From the NCBI RefSeq assembly GCF_008831285.2, contig NC_045141.1, forward strand, positions 12,884,106 to 12,944,105: 60,000 nucleotides of DNA. The letters are read 5' to 3'. A model generated the notes under the pieces. That model ran no database searches. It worked only from the letters and a program-made list of their open reading frames with translations, and was not told the origin of the DNA. How positions within the stretch are numbered: the stretch's first letter is position 1; every line of letters begins with the position of its first letter. The DNA is from Nymphaea colorata. Taxonomy: Eukaryota > Streptophyta > Magnoliopsida > Nymphaeales > Nymphaeaceae. Shown here piece after piece: positions 23,401-35,400 of this stretch. Position numbers and translations under genes: made by a program.

Positions 23401-26400
23401 TCTTTTTACCAAAGGTCTTACAGGGCAGCATTTTTGGGATTTGAAAAACAAGTTGTGCATGATCAAATCTCACGCACAACTTGAGGGGGGCTGTTAAGTC
23501 TGTACGCATTAATGTAAAGGGATCGGGTCTGGATCGGGTCTGTTCAGACCCGATCCACTTCGTTTTTATGTCTTCACGTCTAAGTGGTGGCACCTCTTGT
23601 AATTACTTCATGTTTTATTCCTCTTTTTGTTGTAACCTAATTAGGTTTATGTTTTAATAATAGAGATCAAGCATAGTGTGGCTGCATTGGCCGCCGGTTC
23701 TCTTACCTTCATTGCCTTCTTCTATTCTCTATTCTCCATCCTCCTTATTTTCAGACGGAGAGACGTGATTCGGTGATGTTTTAGTGAAGATTCTCACAAG
23801 AAGTTGCTGCACGTCTGCTGAAACATTTGATGTCAGATTTGAGCCAGATGATGATGAAGCTGGCCCTGCTGCTGCCTTGTTCTCATGCCTGATCTGATTA
23901 TTTTTGTTCTGAGGATTGTGCCAACATTCTGATTTTACATGTCCCCTCTTGTTGCAATAGAAGCAAGTTGGAACCCTTCTAGGCATAGTATTCATGCCCT
24001 GCAGTGTTGGGAGAATACCTCTTCCCATTCCCGCCTGAGAAGTCCAAGGACGGGTGCGATTCACTTGCAGTGCATGTGTTCTTGTGATCAGTACATCGTG
24101 GCTGTTGGGAGGAATCAAACTCTGTCGCTGAACACGACTAGCTTCATTCTGAAAAAGCTTGGCCTTCAGATCTTCAAAAGATGGGAGGACAGGGAGAACT
24201 TCCAAGGCTGTGCAAAATATGTCAAAATCTGTTCCCAGTCCACTTAAAGCTTGTTGCACCTTGTCCTTGTCGCTGACGGGATGTCCAATGGCAGCAAGCT
24301 GATCACTTACACTTTTTATTTCATTCAAATATTCCAAGACTGTACGTGTCCCACGCTTGATGTCCTGAAATTGCCTTCTTAATTGCAGAAAACGTGCTTC
24401 TGATACTTGAGAATACGTCGTAGCAAGGGTAGACCACAACTCCAAAGCTGTTAAATCATCATCAATGCCTCCTAATACCTCCTCTGACAAAGTAGAAGTA
24501 ATGTAGGCAACAAGGGACTGGTCGTGAGCCAGCCAAACTTCGTACTCAGGATTGTTTTCAGTGAGAGTTTCATATTCAAATCTAATCTCACTCCCAGTCG
24601 GAGTCCCAGCAACTTGATCTCCCACAACGGTCTTCTTCACTTCACGGTCAATGTACTTTGGAGGTGCTGGAGTAGTGCCATCGATATGTCCATAGAGTCT
24701 ATGACTTTTAATGAATGAGACAATTTGACGTTTCCAAGTCAAATAGTTACTATGATTCAGTTTTTGAGAGATAAGTTGGGAGAGAAAGCTGGAAGATAAA
24801 AGGGAAGGAGCCGGCTGATCCATGACTGAAAAGAGGGGCAAGAAATACGAAGAGGGATAATGAAAAAGGGATGATTAGGGCAGACGACTTGGGGTAGAAT
24901 TTAGGGGAGCGGCAGAAATTAGGGCAAATCACGTCAGAAAGGAAGATTTAGGGCAGAAACTGAATTTAGGGCTAATCACGCCAGAAAAAGGGGATTTAGG
25001 GCAGATTAGGGCAAATCACATCATGTTGAAAACACTCACCGGAGGACGCTGCAACCTGGCTCTGATACCATGTAAGAATCTTCACTAAATCATGTCTCTC
25101 CGGTTGAAAATAAGATAGATTGAGAAGAGAGGATAGAAAGCAAGACGATGGAGGAAGAGATGCAGTCGGCCAATGCAGCCCTACGATCCTTAATCTCTAT
25201 TAAAAACATAACATTAACCTAATTAGGTTACAACAGATTTGTACAAAAATATATAAAATATTACAAGAATGCCACCGCCTAGTATTCTTAGGCGTGTGGA
25301 TATAAAAGAAGTGGATCGGGTCTGAACAGACCCGATCCCCATACAAACAAACTTAACATCCCTCTCATCCAGCCGCCAGGATGTAGCTAGTTCACTCCTA
25401 GTGTATACATTAGTTATATTCTTTCGAGAAAATGAGATGTATGCATCTTTTGAAATTGGATTATTGAATCAATCCACTTATGAAGAAAACTCAGGTACAT
25501 ATCATAGAAGTTGAAGTGATTAGATGATGGTTCAAAGAGACGAAGGATTGCTTGGAAGAAGTCATTTCTAAAAGATATGGTCCTAGAATTAAGAAAACCG
25601 TAAAAAGACTTGCATGATTTACTAGGTTCATTTCTTGATAGGGTCCTACATGCGAGAAGGTTTAGTTCTGAATTTCTTATATTTGAACTCAGAGGAGGTG
25701 ATGCTGGTTCTTGTTGAGGCACATGAAAGCATTTGAAGATATTACTTTTAGAAAGAAAAGTTTGTTGAGTCACATGAAAGCATTTGAAGAGAATACTTTT
25801 AGAAAGAAAAGTTTGAAACTTCGGCTGAATTTCTCATTTTTCACCATAAGACTTCCGTCTGAAGAAAATTTTGAAAACAAGAGCTGAAATTAAAAGGTTT
25901 ATACTTTACCTATGTCAAAAAAGTTTGGTGGTCAACATAATCTCTTTTGCTTGGTTGACTAGTGAAGGTAACCTGCATATGTAAAATTTTGGTTTGGGAT
26001 TCTGTTGTTAATTCTCATAGAAAGTATGTTGCATCAATTGGTGTAATTTTAATATTCATTCTATATTATCTGTGTTGATCAGAGTAGTTGATGCAGAAGA
26101 GACCTATAGTTTGGACATGCAATTGTCTGCTACTTGTTTCTTTGGTGTAAACTGAAGTGGTGCGTTCTGACATGGAAATTATGTCAGTTGGTCTAATTGC
26201 AACACTGCTACGTTCTTTCAAAGAATGTAGTGCCTCTTAGTGTCTACATGTAGTTTTAACCACAGGTGTCACATTGTATTTGTTGTAGCTTGAGAGAGAC
26301 GAGAGAGATGTCAAGGAAAGGAGAGAACGCAAGAGAGAGAGAGAGAGAGAGCCAAAAAGATTCTTCATTAACGTAACCTTAATCTCCTTTTAAAGAGATT

Positions 26401-29400
26401 AGGGCTGGTGGTACAAACTTTACAAAAACAGTACAACTACTATAAGAAAAAATTTCAAGACCTCTTCTCTTACTTTCTAATATTTCAAAAACACTCTTAA
26501 CACTCCCCCTCAAACTGAAGCATATATATCAATCATGCTCAGCTTGTTACAACATCTCAGGAAATCGCCTATGGGAAGAGCCTTGGTGAGGATTTCAGCT
26601 ACCTGATCTTTTGAGGAGACATGAATGGTGCTAACAATTCCTTCTTGAACTAGGTCCCGAACATAGTGGCAATCCACTTCAATATGTTTCGTCCTCTCAT
26701 GGAAGACAGGATCGGTCGCAATATAGGTCGCTGTCTTGTTGTTACAATACATCTTCATTGGGAGATTCACTGACACAACCAACTCTAGAAGTAATGATCT
26801 GACTCATGACATTTCAGCCGCAGTTTGAGCCATAGCCCTATATTCCGACTCAACACTAGATCGAGCTACCACATTCTGCTTCTTGCTCCTCCAAAAAATA
26901 AGATTACTTTCCACAAAGACACAATCCAAAAAATAAGATTACTTTACACAAAGACACAAAAACCTGTAGTAGACTTCTTGTCATCTACATCTACAGATCC
27001 TGCATAATCAACATCACTATACGCTTCGATGTCAACACCTTCTCCCTTTTTGAACCATAACCCCTTTTCCCGGGGCTGATTTCAAGTATCTGACAATCAT
27101 TAGAGCAGCGATCCAATGAACCTTCTAGGGTTTTTCCATGAACTGACTTAGCTTATTCACAGCAAAGCTAATGTCGGGGCGAGTGACAGTCAAATATAAC
27201 AGTTTCCCTATCAAAGATCTGTAAGATCTAGAGTCAAAAGACTCTGATTCATCATCATGTATATGAATGTGGGGATTCAAGGGAAGTGTGACACGTTTAG
27301 CCCTCAATAAACTTGTTTCTTGCAGAAGATCAAGAACATATTTTCTTTGAGACACTACAACTCCTTTACTATTACGAGTCACCTCAATACCAAGAAAATA
27401 ACGGAGTTGTCCAATGTCTTTTGTGACAAAGTGTTGTTGTAAAAACTCCTTTGTCTGAGCTATTTCTTGATTACTTTCTCCAATGAGAACAATATCATCC
27501 ACGTATACAATCAATATCACTATACCAGATGTGCCTCGCTTGATAAACAACGAGTGATGAAGCTGGGATCGTCGAAATCCACACTTAGATAAAACCTCAG
27601 TTAGCTTATGGAACCATGCACGAGGACTTTTTTTAAGTCCATAAATAGCCTTCTTTAATTTGCATACCTTGGAACACTCTTCTTGTCGCTCAAAACCAGG
27701 TGGTTGCTGCAGATAGATGGTTTCAGACAGGTCTCCATACAAAAAAGCATTTTTCACATCCAGCTGAAATAGAGGCCACTCTCGCTGGACAACAAGAGAT
27801 ATAATCATTCAAATGGTGCCCAACCGAGCCACGGGCGAAAAGGTCTCAAAGAAGTCGACGCCATAAGTCTGTGTATATCCTTTAGCAACAAGATGTGCCT
27901 TGAACTGTTCAACTGAACCATCAGAATGATACTTGATGGTGAACACCCATTTGGAGCCAACCACATCAAAGTGCATCGGTGGATCCACCAAGTCCTAAGT
28001 CTCTCGAGAAATAAGAGCATCCATTTCCTCCTGCATGGCTTGCCGCCACCGTGAATCTAACAAGGCTTGATGGTGAGAAGACAGGATAATGTGGGTAGAC
28101 AGAGCTCGATCAAACTGCACCAAACTTGTACTCAGATGGTCAGTAGAGACAAAATTAGAAATCGGATGTAGTGTGCACTATCGCTTGCCCTTGCGAATAG
28201 CAATGGGAAGATCATCTGCAGTGTGGTCATCATTTAAACCTGAGTCGGTCTTATTAGTGGAGCTTACCTCTTGAGAAGACGCTGGTGGGCGGTTGAGAGA
28301 GAGACCGAGACGACGAGTGTAAACTAATGGAGGATCAAGGAAATGTTCACATGACATAGATTGAGATGGAGGGATCGACTCAAGTGACACTGGTGGAATA
28401 GAAAGAGGAACATGTACAAGCATCTCAGACGAAGGACTCAAAGGAGAAAAATAAGGACGAGACTCAAAGAATGTAACATCCGCGCTGATAATCTCTTTCT
28501 TGGTTTGGGGATCAAAGCACTTATATCCTTTTTTATTTTCAGAGTATCTAATGAATACACATTTGATGGCTTGGGCAGCAAATTTGTTTTTGCCTGGGCC
28601 TAGGATGTGTGCAAAGCTAGTGCATCCAAAGACTTTGAGAGGTATATGAAATAATGGTCGTTCTGGATATAAAAGTTGAATGGGAATACGTTCTTGGATG
28701 GCTGACGAGGGTAATCTGTTAATGAGATAACATGCAGTAAGAATCGCATCACCCCAAAAATAGGCAGACATGTGTGAATGCAACATGAGGGTACAAGCCA
28801 CGTTTAGGAGTTACCGATGTTTGCGTTCGACAACACCATTTTGTTGGGACATGTGAGGACAAGTATATTGAGGTCGAATTCCATGATTGGCGTAAAATTG
28901 AAGTAGCACAGGGGATTTGAACTCAAGAGCATTATCAGTGTGAATATTTTTGACAATGAAACCAAACTGAGTTTTTATTTCTTTGACAAATTTTGGAAGA
29001 ATACATATGACTTCTGATCTTTCCCGTAACAAGAATACCCAACTGACTATAGTAAAATCATCAACCAAAACAAGATAATACCGAAAACGTGAGTGAAAAG
29101 GAACCCGACTAGGACCCCACACATCCACATGAATGAGATCAAATGGACTTTGACTAGATGGACTCTGACTCGAAGGAAAGTTGCTCCGTGTATGTTTGCC
29201 TAACTGGCAAGCATCACATAAGGACTCTGATGTAGTAATACCTGGAAACATGTGACGAAGTTTGGACACTGATGGATGACCCAGTCTGAGATGCCACTGG
29301 AAAGGAGAAGTCTTTGAGGAGAATGACGATGCAGCAGCATTTATTGGGACAGACAAGAAATAGAGACTCTCACGTTCATGGCCTCCACCAATCACCTTCC

Positions 29401-32400
29401 CAGTAGTAAGTACTGAAAAGAACATGAATAAGGATAAAAAATGACTCTGCACTGTAAGTCAATAGCCAGCTGTTTAACAGATAACAAATTAACAGGAAAT
29501 TGAGGGGCATAGAGCACGTGAGTAATAGTGCTTAAATGTGGGAGATAGATATCACCACTGCCCAACACAGGAGATAGCTGGCCATCAGCCAGTCTGACAG
29601 GCTATGGTGTAGAGAATCTGACTAAGGATGAAAAAATGTGTGATTGATTACAACAATGCCTGGAGGCGTCAGAATCTATCATCCACATCACATCTAGGCC
29701 ATCTGTAGGAGCACCAACAAAAAAGGCTGAGTCTATTACAGTAGTATTGGCATATGAGAAGGAATTTTCAGCCATCTTGTATTTAGTAGAGCCCTCAAAT
29801 TTACTGTTTTCAGCCATAGTAAATGAAGAAAACCCTGTTGGTGTACACGTTAAGAGTCTAGGATGTTGCTGTCCACTAACATCAGAGATAAAGGATCAAC
29901 AACAATACATACGAATTTGGAATAGAGGCTTGTGACTCCAATGACAAATCTGAAACTTTCTCAAACGGGTAGCAATATCTCAAACAGGAAGCAATATCTG
30001 AAACTTTCTCAAACAAGCAGATCTGGAAATTTATAAAACAGGCAGCAATATGGAACCAACTGTTTCAGTCCATGACTGAAATTTCTTCGCCCAATGACAG
30101 AAGACTGTTGCTACTCCTCACAAAGCCTCACTTTACTGATTTGACATTCACGATTTGCAGATATTGCTCCTCACGTCAAAACTGCATCTTCAAACAGCAA
30201 CATGACTTCATACACAGTAGCAAAAGGGCAGATCTGATATATAACGTCACAGATCTTTGACATTCACGATTTGCAGATATTGCTCCTCACATCAAAACTG
30301 CATCTTCAAACAGCAACATGACTTCATACACAGTAGCAAAAGGGCAGATCTGATATATAACGTCACAGATCTGCTTCCATGACAGCAAAAAGAATCAGAA
30401 AATCAGATCTGTTTAGGGCAGATCTGATGCATGATTTCATTGATTTTCTTCATAGCAGCAGAAAATCAGATCTGATAAGCAGATCTGAGCGACATAGATA
30501 TTCTTCCACGGCAACAGAAACTCAGATGTGATACATCCTGATCAGGTCCACCATCTTCTTCCATTGCAACAACTTTATCAACGTTTCTCCATGTCTTCCA
30601 CGGCAACAACAACAAAGGGTGCTAATCACGTTTCTACATGTTAAACGTGATTAGTCCTTTTTACTAAACAGATTACTTGCTTTTCTTGAAGTCAGCAGAA
30701 AAATATAGGCATGAACCCTAACTTGGAGGAAGAGGCGAGAGATAAAGGAAGGAACGTGAAACCCTAGATAGCACAGTCCTAGATCTAGGGCTCTGATACC
30801 ATGTTGTAGATTGAGAGAGACGAGAGAGATGTCGAGGAAAGGAGAGAACGAGAGAGAGAGCCAAAAAGATTCTTCATTAACATAACCCTAATCTCCTTTT
30901 AAAGAGATTAGGGCTAGCGGTACAAACTTCACAAAACAGTCCAACTACTATAAGAAAAAATTTAAAGACCTCTTCTCTAACTTTCTAATATTTCAAAAAC
31001 ACTTTAACAGTATTTTTGTCCTGTTTTCCTGATGTTTCACATTTGATGTTAGTTTTAGCCCCACGTGCCCTCTACACTTTCACACTGTTTTTGTGCTTCT
31101 CTTTTCCTAATTCTTTTTGTTTTATCCATCTATTAGGTTGCTTTATTAGTATAATTCTCATTTTTTAAATTATATTTAGTCTATTTTCTTGGTGCTTTCT
31201 AAAGCAAACTTTGCATAATTTCTCTTCCATTTGGTTCTTTATCACCTGAGTGCACCTTGATGATGACCTCCATGTTTTCTATATTAAACTGAATATGTAT
31301 TTTCTTAATGCATACTCAACCTTGACCCCATATTTTGCTTATAAGTTCTTCATTGTAACCCTGTTATTCATTTTTCACTTTCAGGGACTTGAAAATACTC
31401 GAGTGCTATTCACATGTCATGGGTTCCAATCACAGGCAAGAGTAATATCATATTCATTTTCTTGCAAGTAGTTCTCTCTGAGAATCTTTTGTCAAATAAA
31501 ACAAATGTTCTTTTCATTGAGATAGTGCTCAGACTTGCCTGGAAAATTAGCAATAGTTGGGCTGGATTCATCGCAGCTTCATCGCTTGGACCGTTTGCAG
31601 GATAATACAAAGCCCCACTTAGTCAACATTTTGAAGGTACATTTCGCTACTAACTCAGGAAATTGTCTTGCCTTTTGTTTGACTGGGGCATCAAACATTA
31701 CAGAAATCAGAACCATCATCGTCTCGCATTTACCTGGAATTGGGGTTTCATTTTACAATTTTAGTTTCTCCATAGTTTCTAATTGTCTAGATGATGGTCT
31801 TTTTTCCTAATTACTTCCACTTGCATTGTGCAAGCCTTTCATATTGTTGCTAGGTTCTAGTTAAGGTGTCTATGCCATCTTGAACATTTTTTTCCCCTAC
31901 TTCCATGTATTTTTTGGTAATTGGGCTCCTTTGAGCAACTTGGTCTTTGAGCAATACAGCTGCCACTTATTGCTTTTAACTACCATGTGAAACTATGTTT
32001 CTTGGTGATGATGATGACTGGTCATCACCATCTGAATAAGCGGAGGCCTTTGAAAATGTGACAATGTTTGTCGAACTAACAAGAAACGTGGATTTGTAAC
32101 CTTTGTTATGATCTTTCTGTGATGCTTACAAGAAACACAATACAATTAATAATATAGGAGGGTCACATCATTCCATGTTGACCGTTTGTATGGTCTATAT
32201 GGTGGCACACAAGCCTATATAATTCACCATGCATCATATGGCAACAAATATTATGTTTTCCTAATCCACTTCGACCAAGCATCGGTGTCAAATTGCAATA
32301 ATCTCTAAGTCATGCAAGTGCAGTAAAAAGCTAACATGTTCCTTTTCCTCAGCAAATAGTAGGAGAACAAGTCCTTAACAAATAGAATTTTGAGTTCTTA

Positions 32401-35400
32401 ATGAAAAGTTAAACCAGCTGAGCTCAATCTAATTCACTGATCAGTTTTGGAAAAATAAAATAGATATGATCTCCTAAAGTCTTGCTTTGGGAAAACCTTG
32501 ATTCTTGGGGAATGTAAAGCTAAAATATCCACTTACAGTCTCTTAGTTATTGGCTTCAATAAATCCCCCAATCCTTTGAGATTCAACGTAAAGATTGCAT
32601 GAACAATGATTGCCCAATATTGTTCTTGTGGATCTCTGTTTAGATAAATCCTTTTTTTGGAGGGTTGACACAAGACTTTACTATTTTATTCTTGGGTTAA
32701 TGATTTTTTGCACTCAACCCTATCAGAGTATTGGGCACAAAAATAGAACCACTTTGTTGGTGCTTTTGAAAATGAAATAGATGAATTTTAATAAAAAATC
32801 ACAAAAAATTGAACCTTTTCGTTGCACCCCAAATTTCTCACAATTCTTTTTTTATAAAATATACCAAAATTTGGTGAACACAAATGCTTGGGAATGTGAC
32901 AAACACAAGCAAATCACGTAAAACATAGAACACCTCTTTTGGTCGTTCATGACAGCCCGATTTCCTTTTTCTTTCAAAACCCAAAATTCACAAGACCAAA
33001 AGCAAATAAACAGAAGAAATAATGCCCCAACTCACAAAACACTTCTTTTCCAGTGGGATATGAACTATGCCCTCCAATTTGCCTATCGCCCAGGCCTGTT
33101 GGAACCTGAAAATAGGATGCAATAGAAGGTTGAGCCATCACAGTATGATGGAGGACCAGCCAATGGGAGTGTCATCAATCAAACAATATATCATTCAGTC
33201 AGGGTGTAATTCAATATTAAATATTCATTCAAATATTATTTTCATCAATTACCCTTGACCGCTTCAAGCACGTTCATCCTATATGACAAAAGCATATCAC
33301 ACAATTACCTAAGGGCTTAATGTATGTATTCTTTAAGTTGAAACCCTAAGATGTCGTTAACTGCATTTTACCTTTAAGGCTCTAAATTATTAATATAAGT
33401 GGTCTTGTCAATTTTTATCCATCTCAACTTATGATCCTTTCACATTTTCATTTTTCAATTTATAGCTCTTGTGGACACAAACACCGGCGAATGCATACCA
33501 CAATCGACCTCATGATTTGGAGAAACTGCTATGATGGCCCGAAACACTATGGATCTAAACCCGCTATAGCGGTGGAGCAACCTATTGGGAAACTTGTCTA
33601 CAATTAGAGTTTTCAGCTTTCCGTAGACACTTGGGCTGAGAAGGTCAGAGTGTTACACTCCAAAAACACACAGCACAATACAATATCCTAGGGTCTTGCA
33701 CTGCCTGCCCTCCGAGCAGGCTCGCTAGTAGAAAAGATAGGGCACACTCACACAGGGTACCCCTCCAATTGGCCAATAGATGATTAGTATTTTATTAATT
33801 TTTTAGCTGTTGGGCAAGGAAACATACAAACATTTTGTTAGTCATTAAGGCTGACATAACACAATTCAATAAGTTCATATACCATCAGTTTCATTTACAC
33901 TCACAATGGCTCGAACAATCAATCACAATCAATTGTAGATGGCTTGAATAGTCAATCACAATCAATTAGGGGTCCGCAGTCGTCAGACGGTGCCTAGTTA
34001 AGCCTCTATTTACATTAGCACCAATTCAATACACTATCAATCAGTCATTCAAATATTCAACTTTATTTACGGACTCAGATACCCATTCCCATTGAATGCT
34101 ACACTTGGGCAGGTGTCTCTAAGTTGTTGTGTCTACTAGGTTTGCATAACCTAGGTGTAGTCATTATGGAGTAAGTTAATTAAGTGCTCAATTCTATGTT
34201 AATATGGTTTGGTTTCAATATGGGCAAACCACCGATACCATCTCGGTAAAGAAATTCACTTTGTTATGCATTTTTTTTCTATCAATTCCAACGAGGGAGA
34301 GTAATCTTTATTTGCGGTCGACGAAGAGTTGTTCTATACAATTAAAATTTTAGGATGTTCTCTAATGCATTGCTCGTGCTCGAGGAACCAACCTCAACTT
34401 GTAGACACACCTACAGCTGTCCTAAGCATATATCATCTAGTATTTACATGCATTAATGTACTCATTCTAATCCTACACATCAATTTAAATGTCCATAACC
34501 ACATCCAAACCATGTTATCTCCCAATGGCAAGCATGATCATGTACAATTATACATGTGATTTATTAAAACAAAATAGGGCAATAATTGGACTAGGTTAGC
34601 TGCCATACTTGTGATGCCCTTAAGCCCAGCCAACAATATTTAGTTTTCAAATACTTCCACAGATGGCTGCCAGTCACCACTGCCACTGCTACCGTTGCGT
34701 TTCTTTCTTTTTCTTTTTTTCTTTTCTTTTTGGTCCTGTTACAATTAATAATAGAAAAAGCAGTTTTTTTACTAAGTAAATTAGTGGGTATTACACTTTT
34801 AAGTTTTACCTTAAATTAGTAACTTGTTCCTATCCCAAACAAGTTAAACTTAAAACCTTCTAGTTTTCATGCAAAACTGGCTATAAATCAATGTTTTCTC
34901 TTCAAAATTGCAAAAGCTTCTCATGAAACTCTCCTCAGAGTGAACTGCTTGAGCTTGACTGGCTTCATAAGCCTCAAAAACAAAAAAAGATTGTTTTGAC
35001 CCCATCAAATGTTTTGTATGTGTACACTATGTTGTATTATCGTCCAGGGTGTATTGCATGGTACACCCAATAATGGGATACTTCATGGTTGACAAACTTA
35101 GCAAGTCAACTTATGATTCAAACGGGCTTGTCACAAACAAGTCAAAGTATCAGGTTGAATCATTAAAATTAACCCCATTGAATTCTAGGTATTGACTTTC
35201 CATCAGTCAAGGCTCAATTGAGTTGAATTTATCAAAGACTTGGTTGAGTCAACTGGGACATCTACCTCTTTTTGCAATTTTTTATCTGTTGCAGTTTAAT
35301 CATGTTTTTTTCCACACATATGGATCAAAATGCATGTAAATTTAATTTATTTTGTATCTTTCATTATCTATGCTTTATAATAAAACACGTGTATGATAGT

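Larger units (their letters stand above)
18622..23798 (+). mobile_element. Copia LTR retrotransposon I, complete, nested in element O
   Basis: 307-bp LTRs, TGTTAAGTC...TTCTCACA ends and target duplication AGAAG at 18617-18621 and 23799-23803, exactly inside the gag-protease joint of element O. Primer-binding site at 18929-18941, purine tract before 23492 and an open gag-pol frame. The LTRs differ at about three positions. I and O are the same broad family in opposite orientations, so the locus forms large inverted repeats. Confidence 0.97.
15051..25358 (-). mobile_element. Copia LTR retrotransposon O, decayed, split by element I
   Basis: Two 288-bp LTRs (15051-15338 and 25071-25358) with TGTAAGAATC...AACTTAACA ends on the + strand and about four differences. 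Flanks are TCCTT (15046-15050) and TCCCT (25359-25363), an imperfect target duplication. A tRNA-Met primer-binding site lies at 25058-25070. Its gag-protease region is cut by element I, and pol carries several frameshifts and stops. It is older than its insert. Confidence 0.93.
26281..31009 (-). mobile_element. Copia LTR retrotransposon F, decayed, no recognisable gag
   Basis: LTRs at 26281-26502 (222 bp) and 30802-31009 (208 bp), TGTTGTAG...TTAACA ends and target duplication GTATT at 26276-26280 and 31010-31014. A tRNA-Met primer-binding site ends at 30801. The LTR size difference includes a GA-repeat length change. Pol has many breaks, and the stretch between leader and protease is too short and too broken for gag. 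It is the last insert before exon d. Confidence 0.92.
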
